64,000 bases of DNA from Macrotrachela quadricornifera (taxonomy: Eukaryota; Rotifera; Eurotatoria; Philodinida; Philodinidae), in NCBI GenBank assembly GCA_022393335.1, contig JAJEKB010020949.1:90331-154330 (forward strand), in the 5' to 3' direction. Below, piece after piece: positions 11,453 through 24,935 of the stretch. The notes beneath the pieces were generated by a model. The model saw only the letters and a program-made list of their open reading frames with translations, ran no database searches and was not told the DNA's origin. The position numbers and the translations under genes were made by a program. Each line of letters opens with the position of its first letter. Position 1 is the first letter of the stretch.

Positions 11453-12300
11453 TATTTGAATGTGTCCTAGATTGTGAAATATTTGTGCTCTTTCTATACT
11501 TAAAAAGTGGATTAGAAATAAGTCCTCTACATTAATGTCAAATAGAACACAAAAAAAGAAGTATTAGACACTGTAAATGCCAGAAGATATTATACAGTGA
11601 CAAAAATATTCTTTGCCTTATACAAAAACAATTAATGTCGTAGTTCGAAAAGAAAACAATATGATTCGATACACTGATGAATTCGAAAAGGATTATTGAG
11701 CGAAGAATGCTATCAAATAGTATATACTATTATCTGGTTTGTTTTTTCAACTAGTATAGTCAATCATAATTATCCAACGAAAAACCTAAAGCATGCCATC
11801 AAGAGATTTAAGTATTTTACACAAAATTTCTTCAACATATTTTAAATTTGACAACATGTCTTAATGTAATTACATCTGTTTTGACATATATCATTTTTCA
11901 TAAATTTTAGTAAATATATTATCGTTAAATTCCGTTCAAAATTTACGTAGTTTAACAGACGATATGTGGTCAGGACTGATAAATAAAATAGCAAACATTT
12001 TGATTTATTTTGACACAATATATGATGTTATTACTTAAATGAGAAAAAAGCCTTTCTAAAGTCTGATGAAATACACAACCTTGTTGCGATCAAATAATAT
12101 TCCTGAGGATTGACATTACGCGTTTAACAAATCTGTAAAAATTAAACACTCTTTTATTGCAGAACTTGCTAAATGCATCCTACATAAATAATTTACATCA
12201 GAGATTGATATCGAACCGTTTTTAATTTGAAACAAAGGATAAAAGAATAAAATATGGTTGAAACGAATTGTGTAGGACAAAAAGTAGGAGAATCGTGTTA

Positions 12301-12702
12301 CCAAAGCAGAGAAGGCACGCTGAAAAGAGCGTTTAAACGCTCAGTCGGGAACCACAATTGTGACCCATTCACGCTCAAAATAAAAACACCGTTTTGAGCG
12401 TGTTTCGCGTTTTCTCTCTGATAAATTTTCACTTTTAGAGTGTGTACACGGCGAAAATCATAGTTTTTGAACGTTAAAATGTGCTTTTACTTATGGAGTT
12501 GTCTTGAATTTAAAAATGCTGCGTTATATCGCTCGAAAATTGTGATTTTCGTCGTGTACACACTCTAAAAGTGAAAATTTATCAGAGAGAAAACGCGAAA
12601 CACGCTCAAAACGGCGTTTTTATTTTGAGCGTAAATGAGTCACAATCGCGGTTCCCGACTGAGCGTTTAAATGCCCTTTTCAGTGTGCCTTGTCTGCATT
12701 GG
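12301..12702. mobile_element. 402-bp palindromic MITE with TA target duplication
   Basis: The left arm (about 12301-12473) and right arm (about 12530-12702) are near-perfect reverse complements around a 56-bp centre. The ends read CCAAAGCAGAGAAGGCAC and, inverted, CCAATGCAGACAAGGCAC. Both are bordered by TA (12299-12300 and 12703-12704), as for Tc1/mariner-type or related insertions. The element is rich in the words TTTTGAGCGTG and ACACTCTAAAAGTG. There is no coding capacity, so it must have moved with a transposase supplied elsewhere. Confidence 0.85.
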
Positions 12703-14603
12703 TACCAAAATATTGCAACAAATCACATGTTTTTTGTCCTTCTCTATCGTTTTTCGTTCTTCAACTTACAATATATCTGGAAAGCTGAAGATCATTTCCA
12801 TTCATTCATCATGGCACTTGACTTGTAGTTGATATTTTCTATTGATATATAGTATTATACATAGGTAAAAAATAACCTGCATTCATTTCAGTATCGATTG
12901 GGCAGGATGCATCGCTTTAAATGTTACTGATCAAGATTCCATATCATATTATTGATAGTCTAGATACATACACAATCTTATTCTCACTTCAAATCACATA
13001 TCAACGATTTAACAAAGTTATCAATGGATAAGATCAACATGTTTTTAATTTTGAATTCATTTCAAAATCTAAAACTTAGTTTTCTTGATACTACTGATCA
13101 TATTTGTACAATGTTACGCTCTTGGTCTCATTTACGAACATTCGTGATAAGTGGACTTGCCCTATGAAATTGGAATCAAAATTGATTAGTTTATCATTCC
13201 ATACATTTTCAATAATTAACTTCATTAACCTTTAACATTTCAACGAAATAATCGACAATCTTGAATTGTTTCTTTCATTGCAACACTTCTGATAATTTTT
13301 TCAATGTTGATATTTCATATTAGTCGAGAGCGAGAGCACAGTCGTGGCTGAACTTAAAATACCTGAAAGAATCCGACGCAAGACCAAAATAAAAACAAAG
13401 GATTTTATGCGTGTCTGCTCTCCACTGATTAGATTTTCTTGCATGTACTCGAGCACAATAGGAGTTTTGCTTGTTTGTTTTAAAATTGAACTTTCCCGGA
13501 CAAGGCCGATTACTTCCACTAGTCATTTATAAAATAGTTTAGAATTCCATCATGAGTGAAAAACAGAATAGATTCATGTTTGTACGTTTTTTGAAAGTGC
13601 TCTTTTAATTTGAAATCATTTCTGAAGAGAAATGATTAAGTAGTCAAACTTACATTGAAAAACCAAGGAAGGAAAATAAATGAAAACATATCTTTTATTT
13701 GACATCAAATTAATATTGACAACGTCTAGCTCTTATTTATATTAGGCAAAGAAGTAGTTACACATTTACAGAAATTTGATACGATCAGATATTTTGTTGA
13801 TAATAAGCCACCGTATCAATCATTCATTCATTACTACGTAATTAATTTTATTCAAATGTGAAACGAAAACAATACTATCTTTCGAAAATATTTCGAAGAA
13901 TCTATTGATCTCAAAGATAATAGACTATAATGGTTACAAATACTCATTTGATCAGATAAAGAATACTTTTAAACATATTGATATCGATATAAAACACTAG
14001 AAAATTGCAAAAGATTTTTGCGTTCTGTTTCAAAATGAAGCAGCAGTTACTGCAATCCCAGTGGAATTAAGATATGAAATACGATCGAGCTGTTCATATC
14101 GTAAAAGAGGGAGTATACCACTGTGTTTCTCACAATCTATGATGAAAGCTAGACTAAGGTGTTTATTATGGCCTGTGATCCTCTCAACCTGATGTCTGTC
14201 ATGGTTAGCAACAGTTTTTACCTAATATCTATCATGATTTGTGGAGAAGGGAGTACTAAATTTCTACCTTTATATTTTAAAACTTCTGTCATAAAACGTC
14301 TCCCTAGACAAACGCAAAAGTCAGAACATTTATTCGGCCCTAAAAGCTATCTGAACCTGCACTGTTTTTTTATAGGTATAACCAATCAGCTGTGCTGATG
14401 ACTGATTATCTGATCTTTGCAAAAGTTTCAGAAAATATATCTTCGAGGGACTGTGTAATGAACCTGCAAAAATTCTATTATTACAAAGTCATCATGTAGC
14501 GTCAGAGGAATTGAAAAATCTTTAAGCATATCTTAAAAGTAGTTGGGCACGATATTGCCATTCTTTTCGTCTTCATACATCCTATCACAAGCCACTTTTG
14601 AAA

Positions 14604-14833
14604 CCGTGGTTTATGAAGTCACGATTAATCGTGGTATCAACTACCGTAGTCATGACGAAGTTCAACGCGATTAATCATGGTTTTACTTAAAAATTTCTTT
14701 TGCTTAATAATCCCATTCTATAATACGACGACTACATGTGGTTTCATCGTAGTTTGTGAAACGGCTAGTAATCAGCGTTTATAATACCGCAATGTATTAT
14801 AAAAAAATTGTAGTTAACCGCCGTTTCCTTTGA
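14604..14833. repeat. Possible degenerate inverted-repeat element
   Basis: The left edge has TTTTGAAACCGTGGTTTA and the right edge has the approximate complement GTTAACCGCCGTTTCCTTT. Between them lie small palindromes such as CACGATTAATCGTG. The spacing suits a small MITE, but the arms are poorly conserved and the borders are approximate. Confidence 0.35.
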
Positions 14834-15251
14834 TAAAAAAGTGTGATTTTAAACGTATCAAGAGGACAATTCATTCTGTGTTGTCCGTTATGTATTTTGA
14901 TTGTAATTTTCCAAGTATCTAAATAAAGATACACACAATCAAGAGCATCTGACAAATATCTTTACCAACATCAAATGAATCAAAGTAACTAATTTCACCC
15001 TTGTTGTCAAAGATATAATCATTTTTTGCACATGTTATCTTGAAAGCTGATGAAAGAAAATGAAACGGATAGAAATAGAAGTGACCCAAAATAGGTAACT
15101 TGTAAATATTTGTTCTAATGCTTTTATCTCTTCGACTATATTATTTTTTTTCACATAAAATCTGACAGTCTGCACAGATTACTCCATCATTATAATATTA
15201 TATTCTAAACGAATTTCGATAATTTCATTATAATCATCGTATTATTCAACC

Positions 15252-15816
15252 ATGTCGGGACACTATGATCTACTCAACAATCCGGTCTTTACAAATTTTG
15301 CTTTCTACACAGCAGCATCAACCCTCAAAATGATGGGCATGTCACTGCTTACTATTAGAAAACGCTTTGCTAAGAATGTAAATTTAACTTATTTATGCAT
15401 CTTTTAGTGATTGTCTTAATGATCGTTCTTTTTAGGCATTCTCCAATCCTGAAGATATTCCGTTAGGCAACAATAAAGAGGCAAAAGTGACATTATCTGA
15501 TACAGATGTTGAACGCATCCGTCGAAATCATTTGAATGATATTGAAAATATTCTACCTTTTGTTGTTATTGGTTCCTTATATGTTGGTTCCAATCCGTCA
15601 CCAGTTGTAGCTCTCTGGCATTTTCGTATTTTTTTCTTTTCTCGTATATTTCATACAATTGCCTATCAGGTAAGGAAGTCTTTTATTTGAAATGCATATT
15701 CTATCTTTATGTTCAAGCTGCCATTACCCCAACCGTCACGCGCTCTTGGCTTCGCGGTTGGCTATATAACGACCATTTCAATGGCTATTCAACTTTTCCG
15801 CGCTCTTATGAAATAA
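15252..15816 (+). CDS. MGST1: Microsomal glutathione S-transferase 1 (MAPEG family)
   Basis: Three exons, 15252-15377, 15436-15669 and 15718-15816 (126, 234 and 99 bases), splice cleanly in phase 0 to a 152-residue protein. That is close to the usual 155 for MGST1. The family core is plain: VERIRRNHLNDIENILPF at 67-84, then ALWHFRIFFFSRIFHTIAY, then PQPSRALGFAVGY near the C-terminus. Four hydrophobic segments match the MAPEG four-helix bundle. Known relatives conjugate glutathione to electrophiles and reduce lipid peroxides in the ER and outer mitochondrial membranes. Introns are 58 and 48 bp. The central exon alone gives a truncated frame that reads into the second intron. All core residues appear intact. 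Confidence 0.9.
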
Positions 15817-16505
15817 TTCAGTAATTACAACACATAGCTCATATTCATTATTAGCTCTTTAAATGTATGAACTCACGACATGAATATTTATCGTGCGTTT
15901 CATTACATAATACTATAAAAATAAATTTACTAATTATCATCATAATAAAGAATCAGCATATTTGATTTTAATTTTTGACATATAGATCTTAATGCTCACA
16001 ATTGATGAGTATATTTTAAGAAGGTAAACTACCTTATTTACGTATAAATTCGACAATAAACTTATATTTATCCCCTCTGTTGAGATACTTAAAATATGCA
16101 GCATGCTCAATAGACAATATCAATAAAATAAGATAAATCTTCTATTGATAATATATAATATAAAGAAAAGCAAACAAATATAAGATAGTGACACATAACA
16201 CACAACTATAACACTACATAGATGGTCAGCGCCACATTCTGAATTCGTCATAATAAATAAATAAAGTGATAAAAAAAACTACAACATCATTCAAGACATG
16301 GAAGAAAATGAAAAAGATTAGAAATATGATAACAATATGGTTATTCATAAAAAAAAATGCTAACACCCACATGTCTTAGAAACACCCAGCTAAATACAAC
16401 AGAACGTCGAGCTCTGCACTCTATCTATGCAAACATCCACTAATACCAATACACTATATTCTAAGCATGTTCCCTGCCATAATTTGAATTTTAGATAGTG
16501 ACATA

Positions 16506-16744
16506 GATCTTTTTTAAGTTAGGTCATTTTTAGGGATCAAAAGCCAAGATTGATAGTAAAACTCAGAGCTCGAGTTCGCAGACAAATACCAGACTTCTAA
16601 AGTTAAAGCTTTTGTATCAACAACCATGGGAAAAGAGAACGAGATTTGTTTTAAAAGGTCTGATATCCGTCTTCGGACTTTAGCTCTAAGTTTTACTATC
16701 AACTTTGACCTTTGATTTCTAAAAATGACTTAAAAAAGAAGATC
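16506..16744. mobile_element. Small palindromic MITE-like element
   Basis: The left arm begins GATCTTTTTTAAGT. The right arm ends with its near complement ACTTAAAAAAGAAGATC. Further pairing includes GATAGTAAAACTCAGAGCT with AGCTCTAAGTTTTACTATC. The arms are about 85 bp with an unpaired centre. The minus-strand frame at 16514-16702 simply runs through this palindrome. Confidence 0.65.
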
Positions 16745-18729
16745 AGTATAACTATCCAAAACTTATATTAATGGAGAAAATAAGCTTAGAAGATAGTTTA
16801 TAGATGTCAATGTGATGTAAGTGCAATGCTCGTAGGTGTTAGTCGAAATACCGACAATTGAGTCACTTCTCTCAGCTTACATCTAATCTATATTCGACCT
16901 CTCATACCTTCGAATTTACTCTCACTACCACCTCTATGATGTTTGCTTGAAAACTACAGACCAATTTTCGTAATCATACATAAGTCGAGAGAATTATTCC
17001 TTTCACCCTCATTATCACCCGTACCCAGCACACCCTTACCCTGAAGGTACTCGAAGAGAACACATTTTTATTTATCGAAAACAGGTATGAATGTGTTTAA
17101 AGAATTTTCATATAAATCACTAAGACAAAAATAACGATCTTTAATAATATTATCTCACTACAATTATTCGATGGCATCTTAACTTCAATCAACAACTTTA
17201 AGCATTTAGAAGTCAGAGATTTATTTATCAGGTGATGCAAAGACGTTCAGTTTCTTCATTAACTATCAAGAAATTTGGCATTCAAAAAAATATATTTTTT
17301 TAACCAATTAACTACGGGAAGTGCTGAAGAGAAAGTTATTTATACAGTGTATCGACTAAGAGGACAGGGGAAAATATAGAAGTATACGTATAAATTGTAA
17401 CGAAAAATAATAGAATGACTCTTTTATCACTGCTGCAGCATTTTTTTATTGTGATCTTAATGAAAAACTGGATGAGTAATGTCATCGCTATCCTCAGTAT
17501 AAAATGTTCACTTCATTATTCTGTTACTCAGTTATTTCCATTTCACGCAAAACACAAGCTTATAAACGAAAGATACGAGCGAGTTAAAATAAAACATGAG
17601 AAGCACACTATGACATAAAACAAATGATATTCAATTGCTTTTTGTATAGAATTGTTGCTATTCAATGGAGTTTGATAAATAATGAAAAAGCCTGTTAGGA
17701 TTTGATTTTTCAGTCTTCTTTTGTCGACTTATGAATATTTGATTCAATTTTTGGCATATAACTATGAAAGCTCTAAAAGGCAGAATAATGGAATTTTGAG
17801 CTGAAATTCTGATTATAGTTCGACCTTACAGCTAATAGAAGTATCCTAAAGTTTATGTCAGAACCAACGTATACTTGCCGAGATTTTCACCTTTAAATAA
17901 AAATCGACTACATTACACATTGGAGAGCCTAGCGAACGTATGCGAAAATATTCTTTTTCAAATTCTAACTGTTTGCGTGAATACATACATTATATGATCT
18001 ACTATTTCGTAAAATAGCGGTCTTTAAAGTTTTTTAGAGCTATAGAAAAGAGTTTGAGAAGACTTGGGCCCAGAAATAAAGCAAGTCAAACCGCTTGGCG
18101 ATAAAACATTATATTTCCTAAGCAAACAATATCGTCATAAACTTGCTCACCCATAGATTTAATGATAAAAAAAACATTATCGTAATCTAATTAAAAATTG
18201 AGTAGGAAACAAAGGAACTCGAGCCCTAAAACATCTGAAAAGATACTGTATTGTATACTGTAAATGCTATAAAGGAATAATTACAGAATGTCTAAAAATT
18301 CTGCGTCTCTAATAGGAAATTCAGTTTTATTCATTCGTGTAACACTTTGAAGAATAACTAAGTAGTTATTCAGAATCTTGAGGATGATTGAGGGGTTATT
18401 GTTTTCTCGTCGGTAAAACTTGGTGATAATGATCGTATGTTATATTTCAGGGGTGTATAAAAATCCATATAATTTTATCAAAAATATGATGACTAATTTT
18501 TGCTTGTATGATTATATGTGCCTGTCTCTCTCTCATGGTCGATTGAAGTCTATTGAAGTGATAGTGATAGATATTGAATTACTTTGTCATTTAAAAGAGA
18601 GAGAGAGAGAAAATAACTGTTATAGTATTTGATACGTGTCATACGTCTACAGGTAGTAGTAGCAATGCTGTTAGGAGGAAATCACAAAGCTCAATTCCAA
18701 GAACTGAAATGAACTATAAAACGAATAAG

Positions 18730-19380
18730 TGGTTAAATGTCGAAAAACAGAATGTAGAAAAGCAGATTGCTGAAAAGAAAAATGGCGAAAGGGAAAATGT
18801 CGAAAGGTAAAAATGACGAAAAACAGATTGTCAAAAAACAAAATATCGGAACAAAAAAGGACGAAAAGAAAAAATTGAAAGAAGGACCATTAAGAATGCC
18901 ATCGAACAAATAGCTATCAGTTGGCGCTCCATTGCGGGCATCTACTTTAACGTCAACTTTTGTTATTTTAACACTTTGAGTGCCAGCCTCCTGAGTAAAG
19001 GATACTTTTTTTCAAAATAGTTTTTCAAAGAATTGTCAAGTTTATTAAGGAAAATGGTCTCATTAATATTAGGATCTTTATACAAAATATCTACATCCAA
19101 ATGTCGTCTTTACTATAGCAAAAACCATATCTCGATATTTTTTTATTCGTCAGTTATTCGAAGAACACAATTCTTAAAAACGAGTTTTGAAATATGGGTA
19201 CTGGCATTTAAAGGGTTAATCTATCCATGTAATGTTTATTTATCTTTTCATTTTTTAAATAGGTTTAGCCTGTAATTTCATCAATAAAAGAAATGATGAA
19301 ATATGCGTTACTATTGTTTTCGGCATCATTGCTTTCGGCATTTTTCTTTATTGGCATTTTCACTTTCGACATTTAATCAC
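18730..19380. mobile_element. Fold-back element whose arms are tandem arrays of a short 'AAATGTCGAAA' unit
   Basis: From about 18730 to 18870 a unit of about 15-18 bp recurs (AAATGTCGAAAAACAGA and variants). The reverse complement of the same unit recurs at about 19315-19380 (TTTTCGGCATTTTTC, CACTTTCGACATTTAATC). The outermost words GTTAAATGTCGAAA and TTTCGACATTTAATC mark the two ends. The middle has no recognised gene. The structure is a fold-back with repeat-built arms. Confidence 0.6.
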
Positions 19381-20286
19381 TTTACCATACAAATTCATCC
19401 GGCTCACATGTTTCACTAATGCTTCTAAAAGGTAAATAATTGCTTATTGATAAGATATTTGCCACGTTGATAATAATATACGAAGAAAAGAATAAGTAGA
19501 GAATACTATTATTTTTTGTATCATTGTTGAAAAAGAAAGTACGTATCTTTCGTATATTTTAGTCAGAATAAGAGTCAAATAGAGTATTATTGCATTCAAG
19601 TTGAATAAAACGATACAAACACGGATAAAATACAGTATCTTTCTGATAATGAATCGAGTTTCATTCACGAACGTTTTTTTTTGTATTCAATTTATTGTGC
19701 CATGAAGGGTTCACAAATTAGAGAAAAAAGAGGAATAATAACAACTTTAGATATTTACGAACATAATACATTTGATTTATTATTATATAATCAGTTGGTA
19801 GTAGTGAAGATATATGTAGGTATTTTTCTGATAGATAAGAGTAGTGAAAAAGAGAAAAAATAGATCGAAGAAAAACATATACATTTAGAGTATGAATTAG
19901 AATATAGTAACATATACATATATATATACACTAGTGACACCTTTTAAATGATAATTTACAGAGGTTAACACATGCATATCAAACTATTTCATTTGTTTCT
20001 AGTCTAACCAGTCTTCATTTCGATGAGAAATGTATATTAAGAGATATATTTATTTTATTTATTTTTTTTCTTTTTTTGGTTAAAAAAAATTACTATCCAA
20101 TTTGCCGGTACGTAAACTATATTGATGGGATAATAGAATATATATATTTGTACTTTTAGATATTTGTGATAAACGACAGCAACTGCATCTTCTATTTACT
20201 ATTACATTTAAGGAGATTGCAAAAAAAAATTATATACGAATTTATTAAGGTATAGTGTATTTACTTTAAAATAGTTGAGTTGTTTG

Positions 20287-20704
20287 TTATGAGTGTTTTG
20301 AAAAATTTCCCAGTCTTAGAGTATGTTGCGCGTGTTTAGCTAATCTATTCAGAAAGAAACTGTTTTTTCTGAATCCTAGTGTGCGATACCATTCGCTTTT
20401 AGGTGCAGTAATTATTTTAAACACTTGCCAGGATTGTTGAAATTCAAGAGCGTCAGATGCTCTTTGGAGGTGACAGCTAAAACGACACCAGTAAGAATAT
20501 ATATAGTCCAGTAGACTTTTTTCTTTACTTAAAATCATAGTCGACATATCATCCCATCCTCTGAGAGAGTATAGTATTCTTATGCCTGAGTAAAAGACAT
20601 GTTCGATCATCCTTTTTTGCTTTTCAGTGAAATAAAACCACGTACAAAATAGCCAGCAGAAGTGTGGTAGAACGAAAGCTAAAAATATTTTTCTGCGCAT
20701 TGGA
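20287..20704 (-). mobile_element. 3' end of a LINE (non-LTR retrotransposon) ORF2, cut by the assembly gap
   Basis: The 137 open codons ending at 20287 resemble the region downstream of the reverse transcriptase in LINE ORF2 proteins: FTEKQKRMIEHVFYSGIRIL, then LYSLRGWDDMSTMILS, then SLLDYIYSYWCRF. The frame has no stops up to the run of N that starts at 20705, so the 5' part, including the reverse transcriptase core, is in or beyond the gap or lost. It is on the minus strand. No polyA or tandem tail is obvious at the 3' end. The assignment rests on recalled family resemblance. Confidence 0.6.
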
Positions 20705-21104
20705 NNNNNNNNNNNNNNNNNNNNNNNNNNNNNNNNNNNNNNNNNNNNNNNNNNNNNNNNNNNNNNNNNNNNNNNNNNNNNNNNNNNNNNNNNNNNNNNN
20801 NNNNNNNNNNNNNNNNNNNNNNNNNNNNNNNNNNNNNNNNNNNNNNNNNNNNNNNNNNNNNNNNNNNNNNNNNNNNNNNNNNNNNNNNNNNNNNNNNNNN
20901 NNNNNNNNNNNNNNNNNNNNNNNNNNNNNNNNNNNNNNNNNNNNNNNNNNNNNNNNNNNNNNNNNNNNNNNNNNNNNNNNNNNNNNNNNNNNNNNNNNNN
21001 NNNNNNNNNNNNNNNNNNNNNNNNNNNNNNNNNNNNNNNNNNNNNNNNNNNNNNNNNNNNNNNNNNNNNNNNNNNNNNNNNNNNNNNNNNNNNNNNNNNN
21101 NNNN
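20705..21104. other. Assembly gap of 400 N
   Basis: Exactly 400 unknown bases lie here. Reading frames drawn across it are not real. It abuts the LINE fragment, so it probably marks a collapsed repeat. Confidence 0.99.
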
Positions 21105-23229
21105 AAACATGTGTATACCACTAGGGTTATTTTCCTTGCAGTTCCATGTTGATTCACGAACGTTCTTATATGACTTAGTGATATACGAGCTATGAAAAAT
21201 TGACATACTGTCATTTACCGAACATCGCTACTAATGATGTAAACAACAGCGTTTACATTTCATCTTTGCACTTTTTTCATAAAATCTCTCATTAATATTC
21301 TTATACATTTTCTGCTCGAGTTATGTAGTACGCTATCACTCGTATATAATATACCGTCACAGAGTTCATCACATCATTCTTTACAATATTGTATATATGG
21401 CTCGCATCGAATCTGTAATCACAAGGTATCATACAAACGTATGAAATTCATATTTAAGTACCGAACCACAGATTATTATGGATTACTCTTGATAAGTTTC
21501 ATCCAATTCGTTCAAACGTGCTATTCTAGCATGTTTGTATGAACGGTTTTTCACTCTTTTGTTCATTCGAATTAGTTTTTTCGTAATGTGAAATTCTTAC
21601 TCATTTTTTTTTCAGTTGTTTTATGCAGCATTTGATCGCCTTTATTGAGCTGTATACAACATTGAGTTGTGACTGCTTCGTATATTTTTTTCAGAGGGAT
21701 ATTTCTGATTTGAACTCACTGGATTGTTCTGGTCATTTTCCTGACATATCTTTCAAACGTCATTTGGAAAGTCACAGATTATTCTCGAAGACTTCTGACT
21801 CAGAGTAGCTCTCCTTAAACATATCAGATGCAGCTGTCTTTGATACGATAATAAACTTTGATTATGGGTTTATCTCTATGTCATATAGAGACACTCGCAA
21901 ATAAACAAGTAATGTTGACATTACATAGAGAGTCATGCGAATATGCATATAAGTATATAGTTACTTATTGACACACATTTACGTGTCTATGTCTGTGCTT
22001 ATCATATTGAACAGAATGACACTGTAGAAGCAAAACTAGCTCTTATCTACAGCTACAATTAGTTTAATATGCATTGTCTCAAATACTCAGATGCTTAAGA
22101 AAAGGATACCAACAGCGTACTGAAAATCAGCAATAGTAGTCCCAGGAATTATAAATACGATCATAGTAACATGGAAACGGTGTTCCAGTTTGGAAAGACA
22201 TCATACAAAAATAACGGCTCTTCATATTTTCTCTGTCACTGAAAATGCTAAGAACATTATTGCTTTTAGTCGGAAAATGGAAAGAAGTTTAAATTCACTA
22301 AGATTTTAATCGATTTTCGATTGTTTTTTTCAAGTTGGACGAAGTTAGTATCTATTAATCAGGAACAAGGTAAACATACTTAGTATTTCACCCCATGAAG
22401 ACTCATGCTCACTTTACATTTGTTACTCTCTATATATAAGATATTTTGTAGGCAGATTTTTTGTAAATCACAAACAGTACATTGTACGCTACTATCATCA
22501 CATTCCTACAAGTCATTGCTCAAATAAACTATATGATAAAGAAACTTAGACATGTTTAATATATCTCGTCTTGAAGTCAAATCTTAAACAAATGTGCAGT
22601 AACTCGTACTCTTTCATTTGCTATAGATTAGAATTGAATTTTAGTGGGATCAGATTTCAATGCTTATTGGACGAGCTCCTTAAAACAGATGTAGTTCATC
22701 ACTGTCTTGCTTACTAAATAAACTATGATTTCAGAAAGATAGTATTCGAATCGTGGTGTTGTCAAATCGTATGATAACATTCGTATGGTTACTTATGTCT
22801 TAATGTCGATAGTATATCCACTAAAATATTACGTACAATCTAGATTCTTCTTGTTGGCCCATGTGATTTTTCGAAAAGATAATATGTTACCAATGAATAT
22901 GTATGGGGAAAGTTGAAGTAATTGATGAAAAACTCTATGTTCGATCGTAGTACTGACTCGTACTACAGTTAATAATAAGTAATCATAGTTAAGCAGACAG
23001 TGAACTATTGAAACTGATATCTAATAAGCCTCTAGATCAGCAAAGATAAAGACGTAGCGGAATAGTTGTCTTCTTTGTAACATCGATTATGTCAAAATAT
23101 TTTTATTCGTATATTTGTGTACTTTCAATTGAAGTATCAACAATCAATTCTTAGTTTAAACAGTATAGAGCTACGTGTTTTTGTGTTATTATCTACTTAT
23201 AGAATAATTACGCCTAATTTTTCATATCG
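21105..23229. other. Spacer upstream of the phytanoyl-CoA dioxygenase gene
   Basis: No domain, RNA gene or clear repeat was recognised. A 61-codon frame at 21623-21808 has ordinary composition but no family and no splice partner that I could identify. Confidence 0.5.
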
Positions 23230-24935
23230 ATGTCATCTGACAAATCAAACTATGTTCAATTGGGACCAAGAAAATGGAAATTGGGAGGTGAATATCTAAA
23301 GTCATTAGAACCATGTAATCAATTGTTAGAAGCTGACGATGTAGGTCTTGCATTAAGAAATGAATTAAATGATAAAGGATATATTTATTTAAAACATGTT
23401 TTACCCGAAGAGGATGTATTGAAAGCAAGAGCTGCAGGTACAGTTATATTCCATAATGCAAAGATAATCAACCAATTTTATTTTGGACTTGTTCTATTTA
23501 GTTCTTGAATATATTCAGAATCTCAATGATACAGATATTCTGAAGAAACCAGTATTCTCCTCTTCATATATGGATGGTATCTTATCCGCTGGTTGTGATG
23601 TAGGTTGTATACCATTTATGGAAGGAAGTAATCCTATTACTAATCATCCTTCAGTGTTAAATATAATTGAAAATCCTTATTTATATTATATTTTTACTTG
23701 TATATTTCATGGCATTCGTCCTGTAACATTTGATTATAAATGGTTACGAGGTATGCATCATGGCGGTAATACAGGTTGTCATATGGATAGAGTTTATATG
23801 AATAGAGGTTCTTCTCAATTGTTAACTTGTTGGATTCCATTAGATAATCTTACATTGGATATGAGTGTGTTAGCAGTATTGGAAGGTAGTCATCGAATAG
23901 ATAGATCTGATGATGATGGATATACAAAATTACAAAATACTTATGCAAATATGGATGTTGATAGAGATAAATTACAAGGAACTGGATGGTTTACAGAAGA
24001 TCCAATGGAATTCTACCAATTAAATGATGGATATCAAAATAAAAATAAACTTGAACAACAATTATCTCATTCTGAAACTGTTTGGAAGACAACAGGTAAT
24101 TAAAAATAAAAACTAAATGATGATTATATTGCGCATAATGTACAATGACAACTCTTTTTCATGTTCCTCACTATAAAGTCTAGAGAAGTCATAATTATTG
24201 TAGTGATGGCATTAAACAGTATATATGTAATTCAGAACAATATTAATTAGTTCGAGCAGTTCTAATAGTCTAAACACTCATGAAAACTCCATATTCACCA
24301 GAAAATCTTTTAGACAAAACAAGAAATCAAAAGAGAAGAATACAATGTATGTTTCTAATCATATCTAACATTTTATTGAAAATATGATATTTATTATACA
24401 GATGAGTCTTTTCAAATAATATTATTGGCGTGCACTACCTAGAAAATAAATTTAGAATGCTAATAAATACATTTTTCCAATAATTTTTTCAAAACAAATT
24501 CAAAAAACAGTAAATTTGTTTTATGATATATTACAATGAAATCTTCAATAGCTCAATTTATAAGAATCAATTACTCAGATATTTTACATCATCTTTTTGA
24601 AAAAATAATGATTGATTATATTTATAAATTTAGCTTTCTCGGCTGGTGATATTCTAATTTTTACTATGCGTACAATTCATATGTCATCAATTAATTTAAC
24701 CAATAAACTTCGTCTTTCATGTGATACACGTTGGCAACCTTCTAATGAACCAATAGATCCCAGATTTATTCAACTGGAGAAAAACACTCTAATGGGTCAT
24801 ACAGAAACAAAATTTGGCCTTCATGCGAAAAATGATGAGAAAATTGAAGATGGAAAAACAACAATGAAACAATGGCGAAAGAAATGGGGACTCCCTCCAA
24901 AACCTGACGAGGAAGAAACACTGGTGATTTCTTAA
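23230..24935 (+). CDS. Phytanoyl-CoA dioxygenase (PhyH) family Fe(II)/2-oxoglutarate oxygenase
   Basis: Exons are 23230-23437, 23502-24095 and 24634-24935. They sum to 1104 bases, or 367 residues, with consistent phase 1 joins (GCAG|TT and ACAG|CT). The iron-binding facial triad is visible as H163 and D165 in GCHMDR and the distal H283 in TMRTIHMSS. R293 in NKLRLSCDTRW is a candidate ligand for the 2-oxoglutarate carboxylate. Such enzymes hydroxylate a substrate next to a carbonyl while splitting 2-oxoglutarate to succinate and CO2. The substrate here cannot be read from sequence. The first intron is 64 bp. The second, 538 bp, is unusually long for this window and is AT-rich with nothing recognised in it. 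There is no obvious peroxisomal signal at the C-terminus (ending LVIS). Confidence 0.88.

Larger units (their letters stand above)
11453..15251. other. Spacer between the hydrolase and MGST1 genes
   Basis: The spacer contains the palindromic element at 12301-12702 and a weaker inverted-repeat element near 14604-14833. Frames at 12116-12304, 12571-12828 and 13301-13532 are short, overlap on opposite strands, and have no domain. No other gene was found. Confidence 0.6.
15817..20286. other. Long repeat-bearing spacer
   Basis: No supported gene. The spacer holds the palindrome at 16506-16744 and the fold-back with short tandem units at 18730-19380. An (AG)n tract lies at 18595-18610. Short frames in this interval are AT-driven and lack domains. 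Confidence 0.6.

Noticed and set aside
20624..21214. Long frames spanning the gap
   Set aside because: They consist mainly of unknown bases (N) and are artefacts of the gap.
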